64,000 bases of DNA from JADYZU01 sp964540965 (GCA_964540965.1 CAZIOT010000002.1:1-64000), one strand, 5' to 3'. Counted from the first letter of the stretch, positions 49,532-59,106 are shown. The notes: a model not told the origin generated them from the letters alone. A program made the numbers and translations.

Positions 49532-50422
49532 ATGTCGAACCTGACGATGACGCGGCGGCTGATGCTGGGAACGGCGCTGGGCGCCGCCCTTGCCGCCCCC
49601 GCCATGGCCGAGGATTTCATGATCAACGGTGTCGCGGTGCCGTTCAATCAGGAACTGCGCGACGCCCTGCCTGCCGATGTGCTGGAATCCGGCCGGCTGG
49701 TGTTTTCCACCGATGCCGCCGGTCCGCCGCGCACCTTCACCGATGAAAACGGCAATATCGCCGGCGTCATCCCCGACCTGATCGCCGCCGTCGGCGCCAC
49801 CCTGGGTCTGGAAACGGTGGTCGAGCGCAATTCCTTTGATGCCGAGGTTCCGGGCGTCGAATCCGGCCGCTTCGATTTCACCACCGGCACCGGCGACTTT
49901 CCGCATCGCCGCGAAGTGCTGGACATGATCGACTATTACCGCGCCGGCTATGTCTATCTGGTGCAGGCCGGCAACCCCAAGGGCGTGACCAGCGACGAGC
50001 TGACCCAGTGCGGGCTGCGCGTCGGCGTGACCAAGGGCACCACGCAGGAAACCCTTGTCACCGAACTGTCGGAACGCTGCGTTGCCGCCGGGCTTGAGCC
50101 TGTCGACATGCAGACCTTCCAGAACGTGCTTCTGCCGGTGCCGCTGTCGGCCGATCGTGTCGATGTGGTCTGGGAAAACACCTCGACCGGGTTCATGGTG
50201 TCGGCCGACAGCCCGGACATGTTCGCAATCGCCGGCGACCCGATCTTCTCGGCCTATGTCGCCTTCGGCCTCAAGAAGGACCGCACCCAGCTTCGCGACA
50301 CGATGCAGGCGACGCTGCAGCACCTGATGGATACCGGCGTCTACGGCGCGATCTTCGAACACTGGAACCAGGGCGATCTGCAGATGGACTACATCTCGAT
50401 CAACTCGGACAACCGGCAATGA
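49532..50422 (+). CDS. Periplasmic substrate-binding protein, polar amino acid (PAAT) type
   Basis: A 296-residue exported protein. Residues 1-25 form a signal peptide (TRRLMLGTALGAALAAPAMA, cleaved after AMA). The mature part has the two-lobed PBP fold with LVFSTDAAGPPRTFTDENGNIAGVIPDLIAAV, FDFTTGTGDFPHRREVLDMI and CGLRVGVTKGTT. Charged residues in the usual ligand-contact strands suggest a small zwitterion or organic acid. AGGAGG lies upstream. It overlaps the permease gene by 4 bases. Confidence 0.88.
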   Translation: MSNLTMTRRLMLGTALGAALAAPAMAEDFMINGVAVPFNQELRDALPADVLESGRLVFSTDAAGPPRTFTDENGNIAGVIPDLIAAVGATLGLETVVERNSFDAEVPGVESGRFDFTTGTGDFPHRREVLDMIDYYRAGYVYLVQAGNPKGVTSDELTQCGLRVGVTKGTTQETLVTELSERCVAAGLEPVDMQTFQNVLLPVPLSADRVDVVWENTSTGFMVSADSPDMFAIAGDPIFSAYVAFGLKKDRTQLRDTMQATLQHLMDTGVYGAIFEHWNQGDLQMDYISINSDNRQ

Positions 50423-51366
50423 GCATGGGCGCCGACACCCACCTTTCCGATCCCGCGGGTGCGGGGTCCGGCGACGGCACCGCCCGCCGCCCCGGAGAGG
50501 GGGTGTCGGCGCCAAATCCGCACGACGCCGGCAAGCCGATCCGCCGCCGGCGTCGCTATGCCGAATGGATCGGCGTGCCGATCATCGGCCTGTTCCTGCT
50601 GATCTTCGTCCGCGACCTGTTCGTGAATCCGAACTGGAAGTGGCATATCGTCGGCGAATACCTGTTCAATCCGCTGGTCCTGATCGGCGTGGCCAAGACC
50701 ATCGGCCTTACCTTCCTGACCGCGATCACCGGCACGCTTCTGGGCCTGACCATCGCGGCGATGCGGCTGTCGCGGTCCTGGCTGTTCCGCTGGATCGCCG
50801 TCGTCTTTGTCGGCTTCATGCGGGCGATCCCGGCGCTGGTCCTGCTGCTGTTCATCTACTTCACCAGCGCGCTGTTCCCGAACCTCGGCATCTACAACCC
50901 GTTCACGGGCGAGGCGATCTGGCTGATCCCGATCAATGACATCATCACCAAATTCATGGCCGCCTGGATCGGGTTGACGCTGCTGATGGGGTCGCACGCG
51001 GCCGAGATCTTTCGCGGTGGCGTCATCTCGGTGCCCAAGGGCCAGACCGAGGCCGCCAAGGCGCTGGGCATGCCGCCGTTCCTGGCTTTTCGCGAAATCG
51101 TGTTGCCACAGGCGGTCCGGGTGGCGATCCCGGCGCTGGCGAACGAGATCATCAACCTGTTCAAGAACACCTCGCTGGTGTCGATCATCGGCTTTACCGA
51201 GCTTCTGACCGTGGTGCAGGCGATCTATGGCCGCACCTACCAGACCATTCCGATGCTGATCGTCGCCTGCCTCTGGTACCTCGCCATCGTCATCATCTCG
51301 ATGCAGGGCCAAAGGCTGCTGGAAAAGCGGTTCGGCCGCGGTTTCGGCGACGGCCGCATCGGCTGA
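50419..51366 (+). CDS. PAAT-type ABC transporter permease
   Basis: A 315-residue inner-membrane permease with an unusually long, charged N-terminal tail (about 50 residues) before the first helix. The BPD-transp domain has five or six helices and the EAA loop as QTEAAKALGMPPFLAFREIVLPQAVR. Only one permease gene is present, so the importer is probably a homodimer. No second permease follows; an aldehyde dehydrogenase gene starts 48 bases later. Confidence 0.88.
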   Translation: MSMGADTHLSDPAGAGSGDGTARRPGEGVSAPNPHDAGKPIRRRRRYAEWIGVPIIGLFLLIFVRDLFVNPNWKWHIVGEYLFNPLVLIGVAKTIGLTFLTAITGTLLGLTIAAMRLSRSWLFRWIAVVFVGFMRAIPALVLLLFIYFTSALFPNLGIYNPFTGEAIWLIPINDIITKFMAAWIGLTLLMGSHAAEIFRGGVISVPKGQTEAAKALGMPPFLAFREIVLPQAVRVAIPALANEIINLFKNTSLVSIIGFTELLTVVQAIYGRTYQTIPMLIVACLWYLAIVIISMQGQRLLEKRFGRGFGDGRIG

Positions 51367-51414
51367 CATCGGCGGGCGGCCCCCGGGGCGCCCGCGATCC
51401 AAGGAGACAGACCC

Positions 51415-52869
51415 GTGCTGGACAAGCCCGACACCCTATATCCCGCCGATCTGTTCATCGGCGGCCAGTCCCGGCCTGCCTCGACCGGGCGGCGGTTCAT
51501 CAGCACCGATCCCTCGACCGGCGCCGATTTCGCCAGCGCGGCCGAGGGCGAGGCGCCCGATGTGGATGCGGCCGTGCGCAATGCCGCCGCCGCCTTTCCG
51601 GCCTGGCGCGACCGCACGCCGCTGGACCGCGGCCGGATCATGATGGCCATCGGCCGCCGGCTGGTCCAGGACGCCGACCGCATCGCCGCGCTGGAAAGCC
51701 GCGATACCGGCAAGCCGCTCAAGGTGGCCAAGGGCGACGTGATGGGGACGGCGCGCTATTTCGAATATTACGGCAGCATGGCCGACAAGCTGATGGGCGA
51801 GACGATCCCCCTTGGCGACGGCTACATGTCCTATACCCGGCACGAACCGCATGGCGTGGTCGGTGTCATCATCCCGTGGAACGGGCCGATCAATCAGGCC
51901 GCGCGGTCGGTCGCGCCGGCGCTGATGATGGGCAATGCCGTGGTGGCCAAGCCTGCGGAACAGACACCGGTGTCCTGCGTGGAACTGGCGAAGATCGCGG
52001 TGGACTGCGGCGTGCCGCCCGGCGTGTTCAACGTCGTGCCGGGCTACGGCCATACCGCCGGTGCCGCGCTGGTCGCGCATCCGCTGGTGCGCAAGGTGGT
52101 GTTCACCGGCAGCGTGGAAACCGGCCGGATCGTGGCCATGGGCTGCGCCGAAAAGCTGATCCCGGTGACGCTGGAACTGGGCGGCAAGTCGCCCAACATC
52201 GTCTTTGCCGATGCCGATCTGGATGCCGCCGCGCGCGGTGCGTGGATCGGCATCAACTTCAACTCGGGCCAGGCCTGTTCCGCCGGGTCGCGGCTGCTTG
52301 TCCAGCGCGAGGTTCACGATCAGGTCGTGGATCGGCTGCGCGCCCTGAATGCGCAGACCAGCATCGGGCCGGGGTCGGATGACAGGTTCATGGGCCCGCT
52401 GGTGTCGCAGGAACAGAAGGACCGGGTCGAGATGTATCTGGGCATCGCCCGTGACGAAGGCGTCACCGTCGAACTGGGCGGCGACTGGCAGGGCGATTTC
52501 CCGACCACCTGCTACCAGCGCCCCGCGCTGCTGATCGGGGCCCGCAACGACATGCGCATCGCGCGCGAGGAAATCTTTGGCCCGGTGCTGGCGATCATCC
52601 CCTTCGATACCGAGGATGAGGCCATCGCCGTTGCCAATGACAGCGAATACGGCCTTGTCGCCGGGATCTGGACCAGCAACCTCGGCCGCGCGCATCGCGT
52701 CGCAAGCCGGCTCGAGGTCGGGCAGATCTTCATCAACGAATACTTCGCCGGCGGGGTCGAAACCTCGTTCGGGGGGGTGAAGAACAGCGGATATGGCCGG
52801 GAAAAGGGCATCGCCGGAGCCATGGCCTATTCCTGGCTCAAGACCATCACCATCCGCGTCGCGCCCTAG
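51415..52869 (+). CDS. NAD(P)-dependent aldehyde dehydrogenase
   Basis: The 484-residue enzyme has the ALDH signature: oxyanion asparagine in IIPWNGPINQAARS, cofactor loop VVFTGSVETGR, catalytic glutamate in VTLELGGKSPNIVFAD and catalytic cysteine in FNSGQACSAGSRLL. The C-terminal EEIFGPVLAIIPF and SFGGVKNSGYGREKG are standard. GTG start with AAGGAGA. Lying before a ThDP enzyme, it may oxidise the aldehyde that such an enzyme releases (inference). Confidence 0.92.
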   Translation: MLDKPDTLYPADLFIGGQSRPASTGRRFISTDPSTGADFASAAEGEAPDVDAAVRNAAAAFPAWRDRTPLDRGRIMMAIGRRLVQDADRIAALESRDTGKPLKVAKGDVMGTARYFEYYGSMADKLMGETIPLGDGYMSYTRHEPHGVVGVIIPWNGPINQAARSVAPALMMGNAVVAKPAEQTPVSCVELAKIAVDCGVPPGVFNVVPGYGHTAGAALVAHPLVRKVVFTGSVETGRIVAMGCAEKLIPVTLELGGKSPNIVFADADLDAAARGAWIGINFNSGQACSAGSRLLVQREVHDQVVDRLRALNAQTSIGPGSDDRFMGPLVSQEQKDRVEMYLGIARDEGVTVELGGDWQGDFPTTCYQRPALLIGARNDMRIAREEIFGPVLAIIPFDTEDEAIAVANDSEYGLVAGIWTSNLGRAHRVASRLEVGQIFINEYFAGGVETSFGGVKNSGYGREKGIAGAMAYSWLKTITIRVAP

Positions 52870-52919
52870 GCGCCGCCAGACATCGCGGCCCGCAAGGCGA
52901 GCCGCAAAAGGAGGACGAC

Positions 52920-54716
52920 ATGAACAAATCCGCAGGAAAGCTCAAGGATTCGCGGTCGAACGCCGCGCCGCTGTTTTCTGAAATCACCTCGGTCCCCGAG
53001 GCGCTGGCCCTGACGTTCGAGGCCGGCGGTGTGGAACTCGCGCTGGGCATCTGTTCCGGCCTGACCACGCCGTTCTTCGAGGCGCTCTATGCCAAGACCA
53101 GCATCCGCACGATCCAGGTCCGGCAGGAAATCCTGGGCGCGCTGGCCGGCAACGCCTATGGCCGCCTGACGGCCAAGCCGATCGTCCTGTCGGGCGAGGG
53201 CGAATTCATCCTTGGCACCGGCACGCAGGGGATCATTGAATCGCTTCTCGGCTCGACCCCGATGGTCATCCTGACCGAGATGTTCGACGGCGGAAAGATG
53301 AGCCACCACGGCGCCTATCACGGCGGCTCGGGCGATCTGGGCGGCTATGACGCAGTGTCGGCCTTCAAGGCGATCTGCAAGAAGGTGTTCGTCAGCCATT
53401 CGCCGGAACAACTGATCCAGCACGCGCAACTGGCGCTGAAACATGCGGTGGCGGGCGAACCCGGCCCCGTGGCCGTCATCATGCATTCCGCCAGCCTTGA
53501 GGGCGTGATCGGCCCGGACGCGTTCCCGCGCCTCTATCCGACCACGGGCTATGTGAAGGAGAAAAGCCGCGCCATCGACGCCGATGCGATTGCCACCGTC
53601 GCCGGCGTGGTCGCCGGGGCGGAACGGCCGATCATCATCGCCGGTCATGGCGTGCGGCTGAGCCAGGCCTATGAACAACTGCACGACCTGGCCCACACCA
53701 TCGGCGCGCCGGTGGTGACGACGCAGGGCGGCAAGGGCGTGTTCGACGAAAAGGACAGCCATGGCGGCGGCGTCTTTGCCGAATGGGGCCGCGAAAGCGC
53801 CAATGCGCTGGTGGGCGAATCCGATGTGGTGATCGCGGTGGGCACGAAACTGGGCCCCATCGACACGCTGGACCAGCACCCGAAACTGATCGACCCGGCG
53901 CGGCAGACGCTGATCCAGATCGACATCAGCGAGGTCAATGCCGCCTGGACCTTTCCCATCGACCATGTGCTGATCGGCGATGCCGGCGTGGTGATGGAGG
54001 CGCTGGCCCGCGCCAGCGACGGGCAGGCCGCCAAGCGCGCCGTGTCCGCCGCCGACCGCGTGCGCAGCGCCATCGACAGCTTTGATCCGGTCAATGCCGA
54101 TGTGCTGAAATCGGACGAATGGCCGATGCGCCCCGAACGGCTGGCCCGCATGATCGAAGAGGAATGGCCCGAGGACGGGATCATCGCCTCGGACGCCGGC
54201 GAAAGCCGGGTCCACATGCTCAAGTGGTTCAACTCGCGCGGCGGCGGCCGCTATGTCGTGCCGCATGGCGGCGGCGGCATGGGCTATGCCATCCCCGGCG
54301 CGATGGGTGCCAAGATGGCGCAGCCCGACCGCGCCTGCCTGGGCGTGCTGGGCGATGGCGGTTTCGGCATGACCATGAACGCCATCATGAACGGCGTGCA
54401 GGAAGGCATCGGGTTCGGCGTCGTCATCTTCAACAACGGCGCCCTGGGCTGGCCGCTGCATGTGATGCGCCCCGAGAACCAGAAGCACTTTGAATTCTAC
54501 GACTTCGACCATGCCGCGATTGCGAAATCCATGGGCGCGGACGGGATGAAGTGCCGGTCCATCGACGACGTGCGCAAGGCACTAAAGGCCGCTGCAGTGT
54601 CGAAGGTGCCCTATGTCATCGACGTACCGATCACCATCGCCGCGACCTTTGCCCATTCCACCAACAAGCTGACGTTCGAACCGCGGAAAAAGCCGTTCGG
54701 CGCCAAGGCGGAATGA
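52920..54716 (+). CDS. Thiamine diphosphate-dependent enzyme 1 (acetolactate synthase/decarboxylase-like)
   Basis: A 598-residue three-domain ThDP enzyme. The N-terminal Pyr domain has the activating glutamate in TIQVRQEILGALAGNAYGR; the central domain carries IIIAGHGVRLS; the C-terminal PP domain has the GDG-NN cofactor motif (LGVLGDGGFGMTMN ending FNNGALGWPL). The family includes 2-oxo acid decarboxylases, ligases and oxalyl-CoA-type lyases, and substrate class cannot be told. Its ATG is preceded by AGGAGG. It overlaps the second VOC gene by 4 bases. Confidence 0.85.
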   Translation: MNKSAGKLKDSRSNAAPLFSEITSVPEALALTFEAGGVELALGICSGLTTPFFEALYAKTSIRTIQVRQEILGALAGNAYGRLTAKPIVLSGEGEFILGTGTQGIIESLLGSTPMVILTEMFDGGKMSHHGAYHGGSGDLGGYDAVSAFKAICKKVFVSHSPEQLIQHAQLALKHAVAGEPGPVAVIMHSASLEGVIGPDAFPRLYPTTGYVKEKSRAIDADAIATVAGVVAGAERPIIIAGHGVRLSQAYEQLHDLAHTIGAPVVTTQGGKGVFDEKDSHGGGVFAEWGRESANALVGESDVVIAVGTKLGPIDTLDQHPKLIDPARQTLIQIDISEVNAAWTFPIDHVLIGDAGVVMEALARASDGQAAKRAVSAADRVRSAIDSFDPVNADVLKSDEWPMRPERLARMIEEEWPEDGIIASDAGESRVHMLKWFNSRGGGRYVVPHGGGGMGYAIPGAMGAKMAQPDRACLGVLGDGGFGMTMNAIMNGVQEGIGFGVVIFNNGALGWPLHVMRPENQKHFEFYDFDHAAIAKSMGADGMKCRSIDDVRKALKAAAVSKVPYVIDVPITIAATFAHSTNKLTFEPRKKPFGAKAE

Positions 54717-55141
54717 CCATGGCCGCCGAACTGCACCATATCGGCATCGTCGTGACCGACCTCGAGGCGGCGATGGCCGAGATGACGGCGCTGTTCGGCC
54801 TTGAATGGACCGCGCCGCAGGAACGCCCCGACCGGGACAAGACCCTGCGCGTGGCCTTCTCGACCTCGAAGCCCCGGATCGAACTGATCCAGGGCAACGA
54901 GGGCGGGGTCTGGACCACGGACGGCGGCCCGCGGATCGACCATCTGGCGTTTTGGACCGACACCGCCGCGACCGAGGCCGTCGGTGCGGAACGGGGCGCC
55001 AGCAAAGAGGCAGGGGGGCAGGCCGCCTGGGGTGGCAAATGGGCCTATATGCGGCTGCCCGCCACCGGCGCCCGCGTCGAGCTTTGCGATACCGCCGGGC
55101 AGGAGCGGTTCCGCGACACCTGGGGGTTCGACACCCCCTGA
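54713..55141 (+). CDS. VOC-superfamily protein 2 (epimerase-like)
   Basis: A 142-residue single-unit VOC protein: LHHIGIVVTDLEAAMAEMTALFGL at the start, RIELIQGNEG in the middle, RIDHLAFWTD and RVELCDT at the end, giving a plausible H-E-H-E metal site as in methylmalonyl-CoA epimerase. Its start overlaps the ThDP enzyme stop by 4 bases, so the two are likely made together and may act on the same intermediate. Confidence 0.72.
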   Translation: MTMAAELHHIGIVVTDLEAAMAEMTALFGLEWTAPQERPDRDKTLRVAFSTSKPRIELIQGNEGGVWTTDGGPRIDHLAFWTDTAATEAVGAERGASKEAGGQAAWGGKWAYMRLPATGARVELCDTAGQERFRDTWGFDTP

Positions 55142-55148
55142 CGGTTTG

Positions 55149-55165
55149 CCCCGGATGGTCCGGGG
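55149..55165 (+). promoter_or_regulatory. Intercistronic hairpin before the LivJ-type gene
   Basis: CCCCGGA-TGG-TCCGGGG forms a perfect 7-bp stem with a 3-base loop directly after the VOC stop. There is no T-run. It may partly terminate the upstream message or protect an mRNA end, separating enzyme genes from the following transporter genes. Confidence 0.4.
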
Positions 55166-55226
55166 ACAAAGGAGGCGCCGGCCGCGCAACAGAACGCGCC
55201 GGCGAAACGGGACGGAGGAGGACAAG

Positions 55227-56438
55227 ATGAAGTCGCTGACTTCGACGCTTTTGACGACTGCCACGCTGGCCGTGATGGCCCATGCCGCCGCAGCACAGGA
55301 CGCCGACCCGATCCGGGTGGCGCAGATCACCACGATTTCCGGCGGATTCCCGTTCGGCGATACCGTGCCGGGCGCGCAATCCTATTTCAACATGGTGAAC
55401 GAGGCCGGCGGCATCAACGGCCACATGATCGAGTTCAGCTTTGGCGACGACAAGGGCCAGGCGTCCGAGGCGGCACAGCTTGCCCGCAAGTTCGTGCTGC
55501 AGGACGGCGTTGTCGCCTTTATCGGCAACACCTCGCTGGCCGATTGTGACACCAACCGCGCCTTTTATGAAGGCCAGAACATCGGCGTCATCGGTGGCGG
55601 GCCGCAGCCGTCGTGCTTCATGCAGCCCAACTGGATGCCGGTGAACACCGGGCCGTATCTGGGCCACCTCGCCAACTGGGAATACCTGTTCAACGTGATC
55701 CAGCCCAATTCGGTCTGCATCATCGAACAGAACGACGCGACCAGCCAGCCGACCTATGAAAACCTGCTCGACTGGTATCTGGAACAGCATCCCGACATCC
55801 AGATCGTGATGGAGACCTATACCAACGACGCCAGCCAGAACCCGACGCCGGCGGTGACCGCCGCGCTTCAGGCCGGTTGCGATGCCGTCACCCTGTCGAC
55901 CGTGGCGCCGAACGCCGTCGCCTTCATGCGCGCGGCCGAGGCGGTGGGGCTGGATGCGACCTTCATGTCGCTGGGCTCGGTCTATGACGCGAGCGTTCCC
56001 GAGGCGCTGGGCGCGCTGGGCGAACCGGGCGGCCTTGGGCCGAACGGCAAGGGGTTCTTCGTCGGCGCCGAGCTGGCGGAAATCGGATCGGGCACGCCGC
56101 AGATCAACGAGATGCTGGCCCAGTTCGAAAAGGACGGCGTTTCCGCCAACTTCTGGAGCCAGATCGGCTGGCTGTCGGCCATGGTCTTTGTCGAGGCGCT
56201 GCGCCAGTCGCCCGACGCCGATGTGACGACCTCGGCCGGTGTGCTCGAGGCGCTGCGGGCGATGCAGCCCTTCGATAGCGGCTTTGCCGCCACGCCGATG
56301 GTGTTCGGACCGGACGACCGGCATTCGCCGAACCAGGGGGTGCAGATGCTGATGATCCAGGACGGCCAATGGACCATCGCGCCGGGCCAGAACAACGGCG
56401 ATTACACCGCGATCCCCGCGGTGCCCGACTTCCTGTAA
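55227..56438 (+). CDS. Branched-chain (HAAT/LivJ)-type substrate-binding protein
   Basis: A 403-residue exported binding protein. Residues 1-23 are a signal peptide (TTATLAVMAHAAAAQ). The mature protein has the type I PBP fold with IRVAQITTISGGFPFGDTVP, a long second lobe and WSQIGWLSAMVFVEALRQ near the C-terminus. HAAT binding proteins in this lineage often take aromatic or organic acids rather than amino acids. GGAGGAGG lies upstream of the ATG at 55227. Confidence 0.88.
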   Translation: MKSLTSTLLTTATLAVMAHAAAAQDADPIRVAQITTISGGFPFGDTVPGAQSYFNMVNEAGGINGHMIEFSFGDDKGQASEAAQLARKFVLQDGVVAFIGNTSLADCDTNRAFYEGQNIGVIGGGPQPSCFMQPNWMPVNTGPYLGHLANWEYLFNVIQPNSVCIIEQNDATSQPTYENLLDWYLEQHPDIQIVMETYTNDASQNPTPAVTAALQAGCDAVTLSTVAPNAVAFMRAAEAVGLDATFMSLGSVYDASVPEALGALGEPGGLGPNGKGFFVGAELAEIGSGTPQINEMLAQFEKDGVSANFWSQIGWLSAMVFVEALRQSPDADVTTSAGVLEALRAMQPFDSGFAATPMVFGPDDRHSPNQGVQMLMIQDGQWTIAPGQNNGDYTAIPAVPDFL

Positions 56439-56449
56439 CCCCGGCAGTC

Positions 56450-56476
56450 CCGGTGCGGTGAGCGGCCGCACCGGGG
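56450..56476 (+). promoter_or_regulatory. Stable hairpin between binding protein and permease genes
   Basis: CCCGGTGCGG (56450-56459) and CCGCACCGGG (56467-56476) form a perfect 10-bp stem with a 7-base loop, 12 bases after the binding-protein stop. Such hairpins at this position in transport operons protect the upstream mRNA and raise the level of binding protein over membrane parts. Confidence 0.6.
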
Positions 56477-56495
56477 CAACCGGACGGAGAAACCC

Positions 56496-57353
56496 ATGAT
56501 CCAGCAAGCACTGGCCGGCCTTGTCGCCGGCGGCGCCTATGCCGGCATCGCCGTCGGCATCGTACTGATGTACCGCATGCTCGGCGTGCTGAATTTCGCC
56601 CAAAGCGGCATCGGCGCGCTGGCCGCGGCGCTAAGCCTTTATGCCTATCGCGACCTGGGCCTGCCGGTCTGGCCGTCGATCCTGTGCGCGATTGCGGCGG
56701 GGGCGGTGATCGGCGGTGTGCTGGGCCTGCTGATGGCACGGTTCTTCCTTGAATCCAGCGTCGTCACCCGGTCCACCGTCACCATCGGCTTTCTGGTGAT
56801 GTCGCTGGCCATCGGCACCCGTATCCTCGACGGCTCGGCCTACAATTTCCCCGATGCCTTTGCCGGCCGCAGCGTCGTGCTGTTCGGCACCGGCGTTCCG
56901 CTTGGTTCGATCTTCGAAGTTGTCGGGGCGATCCTGCTGGCCATCGGGGTCGAGCAGTTCCTGCGCCGCACCCGTGTCGGCGCGTCCTTGCGTGCGATGT
57001 CGGAACGGCCGATCACCGCGCAGCTTCTGGGTATCCCGGTGAAACGGCTGACGGTGCTGGTCTGGGCGTTTTCCGGCGCCGTGTCGACGCTTGCGGTGTT
57101 GTTCGTGCTGCCGACCAGCACCACGTCCTTTCCGCCCCTGGCCTATATGACGGTCTATGCCCTGGGCGCCGCACTTCTGGGGTTGCTGCAAAGCCTGACC
57201 ATCGCCGCCGTCGGCGGCGTGCTGATCGGGATGCTGCAATCCATCATGCTGACGACATCCATCGGGCAATACGCGCAGGCTGTGCCCTTTGTCATCATCA
57301 TCCTTGTCATGATCTGGTGGAGCAGAGGCGATGTCTGGTCTGAAAGGCGCTAG
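56496..57353 (+). CDS. Branched-chain-type ABC permease (LivH)
   Basis: The 285-residue permease has about eight membrane helices, the LivH opening QQALAGLVAGGAYAGIAVGI, YRMLGVLNFAQSGIGALAA, and the cytoplasmic EAA-like segment LRRTRVGASLRAMSERPITAQLLGI. It pairs with the LivM half of the next gene. It overlaps that gene by 23 bases. Confidence 0.9.
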   Translation: MIQQALAGLVAGGAYAGIAVGIVLMYRMLGVLNFAQSGIGALAAALSLYAYRDLGLPVWPSILCAIAAGAVIGGVLGLLMARFFLESSVVTRSTVTIGFLVMSLAIGTRILDGSAYNFPDAFAGRSVVLFGTGVPLGSIFEVVGAILLAIGVEQFLRRTRVGASLRAMSERPITAQLLGIPVKRLTVLVWAFSGAVSTLAVLFVLPTSTTSFPPLAYMTVYALGAALLGLLQSLTIAAVGGVLIGMLQSIMLTTSIGQYAQAVPFVIIILVMIWWSRGDVWSERR

Positions 57354-59106
57354 CCCGATCAGCCTGGCGCTGATCCTTGCCATCACGGCGCTGGCCCTTC
57401 TGGGCGGCACGGTGATGAGCGACTACTGGCGCTATGTCCTTGCCATCGGCGTGGCGCAGTCGATCTTTGGCCTGTCCATCGGCGTGGTCTATGGTCAGGC
57501 GGGGATGCTGTCGGTGGCGCAGGTGTCGATCGGCGCCATCGGCGCCTGGAGCGTCGCGGCCCTGTCGGGCAACGGCGGGCCGATCCCGCTTCCGTGGTCG
57601 CTGTTCATCGGTGCGGCCCTGTCGGTGGTCTTTGGCCTGGTCGTGGCGCTGCCGGCGCTGCGGCTGCGGCAGATCAACCTTGCCGTGGTGACGCTGGGCG
57701 TGGTGCTGGCCGTCTATACCGTGGCCAAGGCCGGGCATGTGCCGGGGTCGCAGATCACGATCTATGTCGCGCCGCCGCAATGGGGGCCGGGCTATACCGG
57801 GCTTTACTGGCTGTCGTGGATTTCCTTTGCCGTCCTTGCCATCATCACCGTCCTGATCCGGCGGACGCGGATGGGGCTGTCGTGGCTGGCCATCGCGCGG
57901 TCGGAACGCGCCGCCGCCGCCATCGGCATCAGCGTGGTGCGGGCGAAACTGACCGCCTTTGCCGTTGCTGCCGGGCTTGCCGGCTGGGCTGGCGGACTTC
58001 TGGTGGTGGCCTTCGGCTCGGCCGATCCGGCGAATTTTGAACCCGTTCAGGTGCTGACCCTGTTCGTGCTCGCGGTGATGATGGGCGCGGGCCTGTGGGA
58101 AGGCGCGCTGGCGCTGGGCCTGTTCAACGCCGTGTCCTCGGCCCTGTTCCGGCAATGGGGGCTGTCGCCCGACATCGCCTCGCTTCTGTTCGCGGTGGGG
58201 GCGGTGCAGATCCTGGCCATGGAATCGGGCGGGTTTTCCTATGACATCCGGCGGCTGTTCCGCTGGATCGGGCGAAACTGGCTGGGCATGCGCGATGCCT
58301 CGGCCGCTGCCGGCGACCTGCGTCGGATCGACCGCAGCGTCACCCGCGCTCCGTTGCCCGAAGCGGGGGGCGTTCCGGCGCTGGCGCTGGACCATGTGAC
58401 GGTGCGCTATGGCAAGGTCACGGCGCTGGACGATGTGTCGTTCGAGGTGCCGAAGGGCCGCGTTGTCGGTCTGATCGGGCCCAACGGCGCCGGGAAATCC
58501 ACCCTGGTCGATGCGGTGACCGGCTTTGTCCGCAGCTATGACGGAGAGGTGTGCGTCGCCGGCCGGTCCCTGACCGGGCAGTCCGCAAGCGAGCGGGCCC
58601 ATGTCGCGCGGCGGACGTTCCAGACCGAACGCACCATCGCCGAACTGACCCCGCGCGATTTCCTGCGCCTTGCTTCGCCGGCCGGCACGCCCGAGGCCGA
58701 AATCGACAGGGTGCTTGATTTTGTCGGCTGTCCCGCCAATGCGGGCGATGTGGCGCGGCTGGACGTGCGGCTGCGCAGGCTTTTGACCATCGGCGCCTGC
58801 CTTATCGGCAAGCCGGCGGTGGTTCTCATCGACGAACCTGCGGCGGGGCTGACCACCGAGGAATCCGAGGATCTTTCGGTCCGCATCCGCGAAATTCCGG
58901 GGCGGTTCGATTGTGGCGTCCTGCTGATCGAACATGACATGGAACTGGTGCGCAATGTCTGCGACAGCCTTGTCGTGCTGGATTTCGGCAAGCTGATCGC
59001 GCAGGGGCCGACAGCGCAGGTTCTCGCCGACCCGCGGGTGATGGCCGCCTATCTGGGCGAAGATCCGGGGCTGGAAGAGGAGGGCGCGCAATGGGCGGCG
59101 AGCTGA
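57331..59106 (+). CDS. Fused permease-ATPase (LivM-LivG) of branched-chain-type ABC importer
   Basis: One 591-residue chain joins a LivM permease (residues about 1-310, helices plus IRRTRMGLSWLAIARSERAA loop) to a LivG ATPase (about 350-580). The ATPase has Walker A GPNGAGKST, Q-loop TFQTERTIAE, Walker B VVLIDEPAAGL and switch histidine EHDMELV. The signature motif (normally LSGGQ/LPYGxQRR) reads LDVRLRRLLTI, so this site is degenerate. Such fusions occur in rhizobia and roseobacters. It overlaps livF by 16 bases. Confidence 0.88.
   Translation: MSGLKGASPISLALILAITALALLGGTVMSDYWRYVLAIGVAQSIFGLSIGVVYGQAGMLSVAQVSIGAIGAWSVAALSGNGGPIPLPWSLFIGAALSVVFGLVVALPALRLRQINLAVVTLGVVLAVYTVAKAGHVPGSQITIYVAPPQWGPGYTGLYWLSWISFAVLAIITVLIRRTRMGLSWLAIARSERAAAAIGISVVRAKLTAFAVAAGLAGWAGGLLVVAFGSADPANFEPVQVLTLFVLAVMMGAGLWEGALALGLFNAVSSALFRQWGLSPDIASLLFAVGAVQILAMESGGFSYDIRRLFRWIGRNWLGMRDASAAAGDLRRIDRSVTRAPLPEAGGVPALALDHVTVRYGKVTALDDVSFEVPKGRVVGLIGPNGAGKSTLVDAVTGFVRSYDGEVCVAGRSLTGQSASERAHVARRTFQTERTIAELTPRDFLRLASPAGTPEAEIDRVLDFVGCPANAGDVARLDVRLRRLLTIGACLIGKPAVVLIDEPAAGLTTEESEDLSVRIREIPGRFDCGVLLIEHDMELVRNVCDSLVVLDFGKLIAQGPTAQVLADPRVMAAYLGEDPGLEEEGAQWAAS

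Noticed and set aside
54582..56603. 673-codon open frame on the minus strand opposite VOC 2 and the LivJ-type gene
   Set aside because: Shadow frame across two clear genes; no domains.
57307..59091. 594-codon open frame on the minus strand opposite the LivMG fusion
   Set aside because: Its length follows from GC-rich codon use on the other strand; composition is histidine- and arginine-rich without a fold.
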